This document shows positions 25,580 to 33,727 of a DNA stretch of 64,000 nt, in pieces; within the stretch, counting starts at the first letter, position 1; every line of letters begins with the position of its first letter. Source of the stretch: an uncultured Collinsella sp. (GTDB taxonomy: Bacteria > Actinomycetota > Coriobacteriia > Coriobacteriales > Coriobacteriaceae); the NCBI GenBank assembly GCA_905210085.1, contig CAJLVJ010000002.1:16413-80412 (forward strand). The letters are read 5' to 3'. A program made the position numbers and the translations under genes. The notes beneath the pieces were generated by a model that worked only from the letters and a program-made list of their open reading frames with translations, had not been told where the DNA came from and ran no database searches.

Positions 25580-26470
25580 CTACAGGGTTCGTCCGAGCCT
25601 GAGATCGAGCTCGGTTGTGGGGCAGGCTGCCTGTTCGTGCGGCTCGCAAGCGCCAAGGGCTCCAAAGCGATGGAGCGTTGCGGCGGGCGTGGTGTAGACG
25701 AGCCGCAGCTGATGCTCGACAGGGGCACATCCGTCATTTTTGTAATGAGCCGCGTAGTACTGCGCGATGCTGGCGTTCATCTCGCTGCCATTGCGATGGC
25801 GCTCAAACTGGCGTCTGCAGGTCTCGATGATCTTTGCTACCGACTTGGGTGCCGTCGCGGGAACAAGGGCGAGATAGCCCTCAAATAGCTCGTTGATGCT
25901 CAGGAGGCACAGCAGATCGATCAGCGTCCTTATGGCTGCTCCCTCGGCGGAAAAGTGCGCGGTCATGCGGTTATATCGGTTGCGGTCGACGATGGCCGCA
26001 TGGGGTCTTGGAGTTTTCTGCCCCGTGGTTCCGGGCTTTTGCCGCGCCTGTGTATTGAGCTCGACGTTGCAGCGCTTGAGGCCGTCCAACGGAAGGAACA
26101 GTGCGGTGCGCAGGGTGTTCCGCTTGCTTTCGAGCTCATGACGCTCGTCGGGTTCCCATTCGAGCTTGAGTTTCGTGTCGAGCGCCGTAAGCATATGGAC
26201 TAGGCAGCCTACGGTAAGAACGTACGAATCGTTGTCGCGTTTTGGGGCATAGGGGTCTGTCAGCTTGCGAATGTCGGGGTCGCCCATGATCTTTGTGCAG
26301 CGCTTCAGCAGTTGAGGGTGGTCGGCCAAGATCGTCGCGAGCGGTAGCGACGCGTAGTTCTTGATGGTCGCGGCGGCAAAGGCGGCGTCATATTCGTTTG
26401 CATATGCTCGCTCAATGCGGGCATCAAGTATGCTTTTCTTATCGCCGTCTTCAGCGTGGTGGTTTGTCAT
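25580..26470 (-). CDS. Hypothetical protein, first gene of the ATPase/ClpP module
   Basis: 296 aa with no family I recognise. It is mostly helical and charged, without signal peptide or membrane helix. Segments such as ERAYANEYDAAFAAATIKNYASLPLATIL and LIDLLCLLSINELFEGYLALVP look structured. It leads a three-gene minus-strand operon with the ClpP-like and VirD4-like genes (63-base gap to ClpP), so it probably belongs to the same mobile-element-derived function. ATG 26470 has TTGGAGAAG upstream; the frame stays open upstream as a His-rich stretch without a ribosome site. Confidence 0.65.
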   Translation of the reverse strand: MTNHHAEDGDKKSILDARIERAYANEYDAAFAAATIKNYASLPLATILADHPQLLKRCTKIMGDPDIRKLTDPYAPKRDNDSYVLTVGCLVHMLTALDTKLKLEWEPDERHELESKRNTLRTALFLPLDGLKRCNVELNTQARQKPGTTGQKTPRPHAAIVDRNRYNRMTAHFSAEGAAIRTLIDLLCLLSINELFEGYLALVPATAPKSVAKIIETCRRQFERHRNGSEMNASIAQYYAAHYKNDGCAPVEHQLRLVYTTPAATLHRFGALGACEPHEQAACPTTELDLRLGRTL

Positions 26471-27077
26471 AGCTTCTCCAATCGGTTGATGTTCGTGCTG
26501 TTTGTTGATGTGTTGGTTGTCGTGAGTGATGTGCTTGCCGTGGGTGATGTGCTGACGTTGGGGTGCTATGCGGTTTTCAATGAGCCCGTGAGGCAGTTGC
26601 TGCAGGGGCGGGATGGAACGGCCCATGCAAGGCGGAAGGCATCGTGCTCAAAATCGAGACAGCAATGCCCTGGGTGCCTCACATGTGGCAGTTACCTCAT
26701 TAAGTTGTCATTGCGTTTGGGGTTGTACTTTGCCGATCTTCTTTCTCTTACACGCTGAAAACTGAAACTGAATATGCTCGATCAAACGATGACCACCGGA
26801 GCGGTCATCTTTAAAGTACGTTCGTTTTGCTGATTTGACAAGAACTAATTTTGAATTTTTTTCTACGGGATGAAATGAGATTTGTGGAACGGTCGCGATT
26901 GGTGTCGCCAGCTTTGCATGTGGTGGCTCGGCGTTTGGGCTGGAACGACTGAGCCCCGAGATGGCGTCCCGTTCATGTTTGAGACAATATATGACTTTTT
27001 GCCCGTTGCAAACAGAGTCGCGGTGGGTGTTCTGTATGATGGCTCAGACAAGGTTGTTCAATGACAGGGAGGCATAT
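26471..27077. other. Gene-free divergent intergenic region
   Basis: About 600 bases between the minus-strand module and a plus-strand HAD gene. On the minus strand, 26485-26560 holds short direct repeats of the type CACATCA/CACATCAC, of unknown role. 26760-26870 is AT-rich with a TTGACA at 26835. I find no convincing ORF, RNA gene or terminator. It probably contains both divergent promoters. Confidence 0.5.
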
Positions 27078-27920
27078 ATGGCAATCAAAGCCATCGCAAT
27101 GGATATCGACGGTACGCTCACCAACGATCAGAAAGTGATTAGCCCGCGTACGCGCGAGAAGCTGCTCGCGGCGCAGGAGTCGGGCATTAAGCTCATTTTG
27201 GCTTCGGGCCGTCCCGCATGGGGGCTGCACGCCTTGGCGCAGGAGCTCGACCTTCAAAACCATGACGGTCTGCTGGTGGCCTTTAACGGCGCTCACGTCG
27301 TCGATGCCCAGACCGACGAGGTGTTGTTCGATCAGGCTATGCCTGCCGACGAATTGCATCGTCTGATTGATCACCTGCGTAATTTTGACGTGATCCCTAT
27401 GATTTCGCTCGGTCGCGATTTGCACGTCGAGGACTCGTACCATTGCATGATCACGCTGCCTGACGGCTCGCAGAAGAATATCGTCAAGTATGAGCGCGAC
27501 GCGTGCGATCTTAAGATTCGCGAGGTGGAGAGCCTACATGAGGTCGCTGATGCTTATCCCGTGGACAAGCTGCTGACGGCAGGCGACCCGGCATACCTGC
27601 AAGCGCATCACGAGGAGATGTATGCGCCCTTTAAGCAGACGCTTTCGGGCATGTTTACGGCTGACTGGTACTTTGAGTACACGGCGCCCGGTATCGACAA
27701 GGCCCGTGCGCTCGAGGGTGCCCTGTCCAAGCTCGGTATCGATGCCAGCGAGGTTGTATCGTTTGGCGACGGCCAGAATGACAAGTCCATGATTGAGTGG
27801 GCCGGCACCGGTGTTGCCATGGGCAACGCGGTCGATGAGGTTAAGGCCGTGGCCCAGATGGTGACCGCCAATAACAACGAAGACGGCATTGCAGTGGCGC
27901 TGGATAAGCTGCTGGGTTAG
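27078..27920 (+). CDS. HAD superfamily Cof-type phosphatase
   Basis: Haloacid-dehalogenase-type sugar or flavin phosphatase, 280 aa. Motif I is MDIDGTLTND (nucleophile Asp9), motif II LILASGRP, motif IV SFGDGQNDKSM; the large type IIB cap lies between. The Cof family dephosphorylates phosphosugars, FMN or PLP-like compounds, and the specific substrate cannot be read. GGAGG is about 6 bases before ATG 27078. A terminator follows, then a second HAD gene. Confidence 0.9.
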   Translation: MAIKAIAMDIDGTLTNDQKVISPRTREKLLAAQESGIKLILASGRPAWGLHALAQELDLQNHDGLLVAFNGAHVVDAQTDEVLFDQAMPADELHRLIDHLRNFDVIPMISLGRDLHVEDSYHCMITLPDGSQKNIVKYERDACDLKIREVESLHEVADAYPVDKLLTAGDPAYLQAHHEEMYAPFKQTLSGMFTADWYFEYTAPGIDKARALEGALSKLGIDASEVVSFGDGQNDKSMIEWAGTGVAMGNAVDEVKAVAQMVTANNNEDGIAVALDKLLG

Positions 27921-27942
27921 AATCGCCGATAATGCATGGTTC

Positions 27943-27968
27943 GGGCGCCTGCTTACAGGCGCCCTTTT
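27943..27968 (+). terminator. Rho-independent terminator after the Cof-type gene
   Basis: GGGCGCCTG and CAGGCGCCC form a perfect 9-bp stem with loop CTTA, followed by TTTT. Confidence 0.85.
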
Positions 27969-27983
27969 GTTAGGGAGGGTGCC

Positions 27984-28643
27984 GTGTCCGCATTTCCGTT
28001 CGACGCCGTTATCTTTGACATGGACGGCGTGATTGTCGATACCGAGTATTACTACCTGGGCGAGACTGCCGCGTTTGCCAAGGAGCTTGGGCTTAATCTG
28101 ACTCAAGAGGAGTTGAATGGGCAGGTTGGTACCTCGCATCAGTTCTTCCTGCATTTGCTGGTCGATTGGTTTGAGCGCGCCGGTAAGGGGCATTTCACTG
28201 GCGAGGAAGCGTTGGCCCGTTGGGACGAGTGGGCGCATAAGCGCCCGCGCGACTATCAGGCTTTGATTAACCCAGGCGCCGTGGATACGATTCGAGAGCT
28301 GCCGCGCCGTGGCGTTCGCGTGGCGCTTGCCAGCTCGTCTCCCATGGTTAGCATCGAGGAGGTACTCAATGCGTGCGGGCTGTCGGATGCCTTTGAGTAT
28401 GTGGTGAGCGGCGAGCAGTTTAAGGAGAGCAAGCCCGAGCCCGACATCTACCTGCATGCGCTGGACCTGCTGGGACTGCCCGCGAATCGCTGCTGCTGCG
28501 TTGAGGATTCGGTGCCTGGCATCACCGCTGGCAAGCGAGCCGGCCTGACAGTCATTGCCAAGCGCGAGGAACGCTTTGGCTTTAGCCAGGATGCCGCGGA
28601 CAAGATTATCGACCAGCTGCCGGAGCTGCTCACGCTTTCTTAG
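27984..28643 (+). CDS. HAD-IA family phosphatase / beta-phosphoglucomutase-like
   Basis: HAD subfamily IA protein, 219 aa. Motif I is VIFDMDGVIVDTE, motif II ALASSSP, and motif IV CVEDSVPGITAGKRAG, with the small helical cap between. It is similar in size and motifs to PgmB and related sugar phosphatases. The GTG start follows GGGAGGG. It may be read through from the upstream HAD gene, though a terminator lies between. Confidence 0.88.
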   Translation: MSAFPFDAVIFDMDGVIVDTEYYYLGETAAFAKELGLNLTQEELNGQVGTSHQFFLHLLVDWFERAGKGHFTGEEALARWDEWAHKRPRDYQALINPGAVDTIRELPRRGVRVALASSSPMVSIEEVLNACGLSDAFEYVVSGEQFKESKPEPDIYLHALDLLGLPANRCCCVEDSVPGITAGKRAGLTVIAKREERFGFSQDAADKIIDQLPELLTLS

Positions 28644-28727
28644 GAGCGCGGTAGTTGCGCGTTTTTCGGGTCTGATGAGTAAATAGCCAACATTTTGGTG
28701 CGACACCTAGCATACTTTAAGCTAATG

Positions 28728-28766
28728 CGGGCTTAAGGGCTTGTTGAATGCCCTTAAGCCCGTTTT
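28728..28766 (+). terminator. Rho-independent terminator after the HAD-IA gene
   Basis: CGGGCTTAAGGGC and GCCCTTAAGCCCG form a perfect 13-bp stem with a 9-base loop, followed by TTTT. It is only 28 bases before the GntR gene, so that gene's promoter must overlap or follow it, or it could act as a leader attenuator. Confidence 0.75.
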
Positions 28767-28793
28767 AGAATTAATTGTGCTGGGAGAGGGTAT

Positions 28794-29537
28794 ATGCCAC
28801 CGACTGAAGGGCCAACTGACGGTAAAGCAGCGATACCGCTGTACCAACAGGTCATTGATATCATTAAAAACGAAATCAACTCCGGCGCCTACAAGGCAGG
28901 CGCGCGGATACCCAACGAATTCGAATTGGCTGAGAGCTATAAAGTTGGCCGCGTTACCGTGCGACGCGCTATTGAGGAGCTCGTCCAGCAGGGCTATCTA
29001 ACGAAGCGACAGGGGAAAGGCACGTTTGTCAATGCCCCCAAGCTCAAGCGCAAGATTCGCCAGAAGGATGACGTTCAGAGTTTTTCGAACGCATGCCGCG
29101 TTAACGGAATGGAACCGGGGGCGTGTGTCATTTCGAGAAAGATACTGCCGGCGGATTCCACCGAAGCGCAGTTCTTTGGTGTTCCCGTTGGAACTGACTT
29201 GATTTGCGTTGAGCGCGTGCGCACTGCCGATGGCGTCCCTGTCATGCTCGAGAACAACATATATGTTTACGAGGACAACGCCTATCTATCAACGGCACCT
29301 CTATCTAACCAATCCATTTTTGAGTTCGTGCGCAACCGGACGGGCCGCACTCCCGCGTTTACCGACCCGTGCACGCTCGAGATCGCGTGCGCGTCGCCCG
29401 AGGTCGCTCGGCTGTTGGCAGTTCCCGTTGGCGAACCCTTGTTTTATATGGAAGCCTTCTTTTTCGATGAGCAGCGGCGGCCGTTTATCATCGGTCGTCA
29501 GCGGATCGTTGGGTCTCGCTACGTCTTTGACATCTAG
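28794..29537 (+). CDS. GntR/HutC-family regulator of the Amadori-type locus
   Basis: Regulator of 247 aa. An N-terminal GntR winged helix (IPLYQQVIDIIKNEINSGAY ... RVTVRRAIEELVQQGYLTKRQGKGTFV) is followed by a UTRA effector domain. UTRA domains bind small molecules such as phosphosugars. Its place immediately before the carrier/amidohydrolase/FrlCBD-like operon, same strand, makes it the likely FrlR/FraR-type repressor of that operon, sensing a glycated or phosphorylated amino acid. GGGAGAGGG precedes the ATG. Confidence 0.88.
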   Translation: MPPTEGPTDGKAAIPLYQQVIDIIKNEINSGAYKAGARIPNEFELAESYKVGRVTVRRAIEELVQQGYLTKRQGKGTFVNAPKLKRKIRQKDDVQSFSNACRVNGMEPGACVISRKILPADSTEAQFFGVPVGTDLICVERVRTADGVPVMLENNIYVYEDNAYLSTAPLSNQSIFEFVRNRTGRTPAFTDPCTLEIACASPEVARLLAVPVGEPLFYMEAFFFDEQRRPFIIGRQRIVGSRYVFDI

Positions 29538-29547
29538 GACATTGCGA

Positions 29548-29587
29548 ATGGAGACGCCCGGTTGATCATCTCACCGGGCGTCTCCAT
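29548..29587 (+). terminator. Strong hairpin after the GntR gene
   Basis: ATGGAGACGCCCGGT and ACCGGGCGTCTCCAT form a perfect 15-bp stem with a 10-base loop. There is no T run, so it may act as a terminator only with a factor, or as a processing barrier between regulator and operon. Confidence 0.55.
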
Positions 29588-29647
29588 ACCGTTCACGGCG
29601 CGAACGCAACCGTTCAACCGCGTCGCGGCAATCAGTTTGAAATTATC

Positions 29648-29676
29648 TTGATGATGGGAAAAGCTGCTGGTAATCT
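29648..29676 (+). promoter_or_regulatory. Probable promoter of the Amadori-type operon
   Basis: TTGATG and TAATCT are separated by 17 bases. Just downstream are two GAACGT half-sites in direct orientation (29679-29699 region), a possible operator for the adjacent GntR protein. Confidence 0.45.
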
Positions 29677-29755
29677 ATGGAACGTCATAGAACGTTTGCC
29701 TTGCGCAGGCGTTGAAGCGAGATGCGATGCAGTCTCGAGTTCTTTGGAGGTATCT

Positions 29756-31219
29756 ATGTCAGATACGAAGGCGAAGAAGACAAACAGACGTTTTAAGTTC
29801 AAATTACCGCATGTCTATACGATCATGTTCTTGCTGATCGTTGTCTTTGCGGTCCTGACTTGGATCGTTCCCTCTGGTCAGTATCAGCGCAAGACGATTT
29901 CGACAGCGGCGGGCGAGCGTGAAGTCGCCGTTGCTGGAACCTATGAACAGGTTGATAAGAACTACACCGATTCCGAGACCGGCGAGACCATCAATCTGGG
30001 CCAGGATATCTTTGCGGTCCTGCAAGCGCCTACTAAGGGCATCCAGGAGGCTGCCGACGTCGTTGCGTTCGTCTTATTGATTGGCGGATCGTTCGCAGTC
30101 ATCACCAAGACCAACGCTTTGAATGCCGGCATGAGCCGTGTGATTAAAAAGCTCAAGAACAAGGACATCCTCATCATTCCCATCACGATGACGTTGCTGT
30201 CCATTTGCGGCACTACGTTTGGTATGTCTGAGGAAGCCCTGCCGTTCTATGCCATCTTCATTCCCATCATGATGGGTATCGGGTATGACTCGATGACGGC
30301 GTTTATCATCTGCTTCCTTGGTCCTAACCTGGGATATTGTGCTTCGACCATCGACCCGTTTAATGTTTTGATCGCCCAAGGCATCATTGGTATCGAGGGC
30401 AATCCTCAGCTGTGGCTGCGCGCCGTTTCTTGGGTCATCTTCACTGCCGTTGGTATCGCATGGGCCATGCGCTACGCCATGCGTGTCAAGAAAAATCCCG
30501 AGTCGTCCATTGTGTACGAGGACGATAAGCTCAAGCGTGTTGAGTTTTCCGTGACCGATGCCTCCATCGAGGAAGAGTTCACTACCCGTCAGAAGCTCGT
30601 GCTTATCGATTTTGCCTGCGGCATGGGCATTATCGTCTGGGGTCTTGTTACCCAGGGCTGGTACATGAATGAGATTTCCGCCGTGTTCCTTGGTATGGGC
30701 TTGCTTGCCGGTATCCTGGGCGGCCTTGACCAGCAGACGATCGCCGAGGAGTTCGTTAAAGGCATTGCCGACTTTGCGTATGCCGCTATCGTCATCGGCA
30801 TCGCTCGCGGTATCTTGGTCATCGCAGAGGGTGGCATGATCATCGACACCATCCTCCAGGCGCTCGCTACTGCACTGGCCGGTGCACCTGCCGCCGTCTA
30901 CACCACGTTTATGTATATCGTCCTTGGCCTGCTCTCTTTGCTGGTTCCCTCGAGCTCTGGACTTGCGGCGCTCACCATGCCCGTCATGGGTCCGCTGACC
31001 GAGCTTATGGGCCTCAATCCCGAAGCCGCCGTTACCGCGCTCCAGTTTGCTAATCAGACCATCAACACCATCAGTCCCGTGGCGGGCATGACGGTTGCCG
31101 GTCTTGCCGTGGCAAAGATCTCGTTTGGTCAATGGTGGAAGACCATTTGGAAGTTCTTCATTTTCATGGTCGTCTTTGGCCTGATCGTAACGGCAATCTC
31201 TGGCATGCTTCCGGCGTAG
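29756..31219 (+). CDS. YfcC/DcuC-type carrier
   Basis: Integral membrane carrier of 487 aa with about 11-12 helices, in the YfcC / C4-dicarboxylate anaerobic carrier group. The first helix follows a basic start, and LPSSSGLAALTMPVMGPL and FANQTINTISPVAG are typical re-entrant-loop segments. Members import dicarboxylates, amino acids or peptides. As first gene of an operon with deglycase and kinase genes, it is probably the importer of the glycated substrate; Salmonella's fructose-asparagine locus also uses a Dcu-like carrier (FraA). GGAGG precedes ATG 29756. Confidence 0.85.
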   Translation: MSDTKAKKTNRRFKFKLPHVYTIMFLLIVVFAVLTWIVPSGQYQRKTISTAAGEREVAVAGTYEQVDKNYTDSETGETINLGQDIFAVLQAPTKGIQEAADVVAFVLLIGGSFAVITKTNALNAGMSRVIKKLKNKDILIIPITMTLLSICGTTFGMSEEALPFYAIFIPIMMGIGYDSMTAFIICFLGPNLGYCASTIDPFNVLIAQGIIGIEGNPQLWLRAVSWVIFTAVGIAWAMRYAMRVKKNPESSIVYEDDKLKRVEFSVTDASIEEEFTTRQKLVLIDFACGMGIIVWGLVTQGWYMNEISAVFLGMGLLAGILGGLDQQTIAEEFVKGIADFAYAAIVIGIARGILVIAEGGMIIDTILQALATALAGAPAAVYTTFMYIVLGLLSLLVPSSSGLAALTMPVMGPLTELMGLNPEAAVTALQFANQTINTISPVAGMTVAGLAVAKISFGQWWKTIWKFFIFMVVFGLIVTAISGMLPA

Positions 31220-31228
31220 GTGGTTGTG

Positions 31229-32812
31229 ATGTCTGATCGTTTGACGGTCCTGACGTCTAAGAGCGTCTTTACCGGTACGGGGGACCTGCCGTTTGAAGGT
31301 TTCGTAGCGGTCCGTGGCAATCGAATTGAGGCTGTTGGCACCAAGTGTGAGCTAGCTTCGTATTTGACCCAGGCGGACGAGGTAGTTGACCTGGGCGACC
31401 GCACCGTCATGCCTGGCCTGATCGATGTGCATACCTTCTATACAGGCTGGGCGCTGCGGACGTTGGGGCCTGATCTGTCCGGCATCGCTGATGCCAAAGA
31501 GGCCGTGTCGCTCTTGCGTGCATGGAAAGAAGATCGTCCGGATTGCGCGGCGGCTTTTGGCCACAACCTACCCGAAACGTTGGCATCGGATGCCGAGAAC
31601 GCAAATACAGCAGCTGTGTTTGACGAGTGTTTTGGCGATATCCCCGTCGTCTGCTTTACACCGGGCGCGGATACCTGTGTTCTCAATGCTGCCGCCAGTG
31701 CGCGATACGGCTTCACACCCCAGGCGTGCTATGCCGAGAAGATCTGGCGCATGATGAGCGATTTCCTCGCGCTGCCCGAGGTGCGTGCAGGGTATTCGGA
31801 CTACATGAGCATGCTTAACGAACGCGGCGTTACCGCCATCAAGGAGATGGCGTTTGATGACTACTACGGCTTTGCCGACGAAATGGCTCGCCGTGAGGAA
31901 TCTGGTGAGCTGACGGTTCGCGTCTCTATGATGTCGCAGCCGGTGGGTGCCGGTGCAAATCTTGCATATGCCCGCGAGGCACGAGAGCGCTTCCGGGGAC
32001 CGTTCGTTCGTTTTTCTGGCTTCAACCGTATGACCGATCGCGGCGTATGGGCGGGGCTTGCCGAGATGATAGAACCCTATGAGGACTCGGCCGATGCGGG
32101 CGCTGCCGGCAAGACGGTCGTCGAGGAGCCAGAGTGGGATCTGATTGAGAACGAGCTGCGTGCAATTGATGCTGACGGATTCCGATATTCCTTGCATTGC
32201 CAGGGCGATGGCGCCGTTCGTCGCACCGTGGCGCTCTATGCCTCGCTGCCTCGAGACGAGCATGGACGGATGCTTCGCCGCCATGCGATTACCGATCTCG
32301 AGAACTCTGACCCGACCGATCTTGTCGAGTTTGGCAAGTTAGGTGGAATTTGCGAGGTCTATCCGCAGATTCTGACGCTGGACCGACGCGAGGATTGCCT
32401 GTCGATGATGCGTCGACAAATTGGCGAGACGCGACTTTTGCACAGCTGGAATCGCCGCGGCATGGAAGATTCCGGATGCACAGTGTGCTGTGGAACGGAT
32501 TTGCCGCTGCTGATTCCGAGCCTGGGCGAGTCAATCTACAGCGCGTGCGGCGGATTCTTCGCCGACGGACTGCCTGTGAATGAGGTCAACACGCTGACGC
32601 TTGTCGAGCTCTTGCGCGCTTGGACTGCCGGGGGCGCGTACGATCTGATGCGCGAAGACGAGCTGGGTACGCTCGAGGTCGGCAAGCTTGCCGATATCTG
32701 CGTGCTCGATCGGGATGTGTTTGACCTCGATTATCGCGACGCACGCGATCTTGCGGTTGATATGACGATGTCGGACGGACAAATCGTGTTCGATCGAAAT
32801 AAGGAGGCATAA
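31229..32812 (+). CDS. Amidohydrolase-family protein with altered metal site
   Basis: YtcJ-like amidohydrolase, 527 aa. The C-terminal strand that returns to the sandwich domain (ELGTLEVGKLADICVLDRD) is clear. The normal HxH metal motif after strand 1 reads DVHTFY, so the second His is Phe70. Other ligands appear kept: Lys in IKEMAFDD, His in YSLHCQGDG, His in RRHAITD, and Asp in CCGTDLP. It could hydrolyse an amide or peptide bond of the glycated substrate, or have lost hydrolysis. AGGTGG precedes ATG 31229; the stop is one base before the next ATG. Confidence 0.82.
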   Translation: MSDRLTVLTSKSVFTGTGDLPFEGFVAVRGNRIEAVGTKCELASYLTQADEVVDLGDRTVMPGLIDVHTFYTGWALRTLGPDLSGIADAKEAVSLLRAWKEDRPDCAAAFGHNLPETLASDAENANTAAVFDECFGDIPVVCFTPGADTCVLNAAASARYGFTPQACYAEKIWRMMSDFLALPEVRAGYSDYMSMLNERGVTAIKEMAFDDYYGFADEMARREESGELTVRVSMMSQPVGAGANLAYAREARERFRGPFVRFSGFNRMTDRGVWAGLAEMIEPYEDSADAGAAGKTVVEEPEWDLIENELRAIDADGFRYSLHCQGDGAVRRTVALYASLPRDEHGRMLRRHAITDLENSDPTDLVEFGKLGGICEVYPQILTLDRREDCLSMMRRQIGETRLLHSWNRRGMEDSGCTVCCGTDLPLLIPSLGESIYSACGGFFADGLPVNEVNTLTLVELLRAWTAGGAYDLMREDELGTLEVGKLADICVLDRDVFDLDYRDARDLAVDMTMSDGQIVFDRNKEA

Positions 32813-32813
32813 G

Positions 32814-33665
32814 ATGTCTGAATCCAAACCGACGCTGCGCCGCGAGCAGATTGCGGGCATGAATATCCACTACATCATGTGGTCGCTCGATTACTTCCTT
32901 GATGTGCAGCAGCGTTTGGGCTTTGAGTCCATTGAGCTGTGGTGCGCAGAGCCGCATGTGACGCTCGACCATACGGGCTACTTTGAGGCTGAGGTCCTGG
33001 CGAAAAAGGCTGCAGACCGTGGGCTTAGGTATCGTACTCTGTGCCCCGAGAACGTTGTCTATCCTTGGCAGTACTGCGCACGCAAGCCGCTGCATGAACA
33101 GCGCAGTCTGGCGTACTTTAAACACGGCATTGAGCTTGCCGAGGTACTTGGGTGCGACCGTATGTCCATCAACTCGGGCTGGGGCGACTGGGACGAGGAC
33201 CGCGAGGAAGCCTGGAAGCGCAGCCGCGAGCACTTGTCCATTCTGGCGGAGTATGCCGGCGAGCACGGTCTGGTGCTCACGATGGAAAGCCTGCGTCCCG
33301 AGGAGAGCAACCTTGTGACGACGGTTTCCGATGCGAAGCGCATGATTGACGAGGTCGCGAGCCCGTACTTACAGCCCATGGTTGATACAACCGCGATGGG
33401 CGTTGCAGGCGAGACGCTCGAGGACTGGTTTGCCGCCTTTGGTGATGGGGCAATTCACGAGATGCACTTTATCGACGGTGACCCGTATGGCCATCTGGTG
33501 TGGGGCGATGGCAAGCACGATATGGACGCCTTCGTTGCCACACTCAACGCCCATGGTTTCGACGGCATGCTGGGCCAGGAAATCACGGACGGTCGTTACT
33601 ACGATGACCCGGCGGCGGCTGATGCCAAGAACATGGCCGCATTCGAGAAATATCTGATTGACTAA
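32814..33665 (+). CDS. frlC: Sugar isomerase/epimerase, FrlC-like
   Basis: TIM-barrel protein of the xylose-isomerase-like / AP endonuclease 2 superfamily, 283 aa. Metal-ligand regions are LTMESLRPEESN, PMVDTTAM, EMHFIDGDPYGH and LGQEITDG. In E. coli, FrlC interconverts fructoselysine and psicoselysine; the neighbouring FrlB- and FrlD-like genes support an analogous 3-epimerase here. The exact amino acid part of the substrate is unknown. It overlaps the operon tightly: start 1 base after the amidohydrolase stop, with AAGGAGG upstream. Confidence 0.78.
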   Translation: MSESKPTLRREQIAGMNIHYIMWSLDYFLDVQQRLGFESIELWCAEPHVTLDHTGYFEAEVLAKKAADRGLRYRTLCPENVVYPWQYCARKPLHEQRSLAYFKHGIELAEVLGCDRMSINSGWGDWDEDREEAWKRSREHLSILAEYAGEHGLVLTMESLRPEESNLVTTVSDAKRMIDEVASPYLQPMVDTTAMGVAGETLEDWFAAFGDGAIHEMHFIDGDPYGHLVWGDGKHDMDAFVATLNAHGFDGMLGQEITDGRYYDDPAAADAKNMAAFEKYLID

Positions 33666-33727
33666 AACAACTATCGGCCACGCAACCAACGTCATTGATT
33701 GCGGCCCAAACAAGAAAGGAACTGGAT

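Noticed and set aside
23600..26470. Intact integrative conjugative element
   Set aside because: Only the VirD4-like ATPase points to conjugation. No relaxase, integrase, VirB4, attachment-site repeats or tRNA target is visible.
26471..26626. His-rich N-terminal extension of the 25580-26470 gene
   Set aside because: The frame is open, but the upstream ATG has no ribosome site while ATG 26470 does; the stretch is repetitive DNA.
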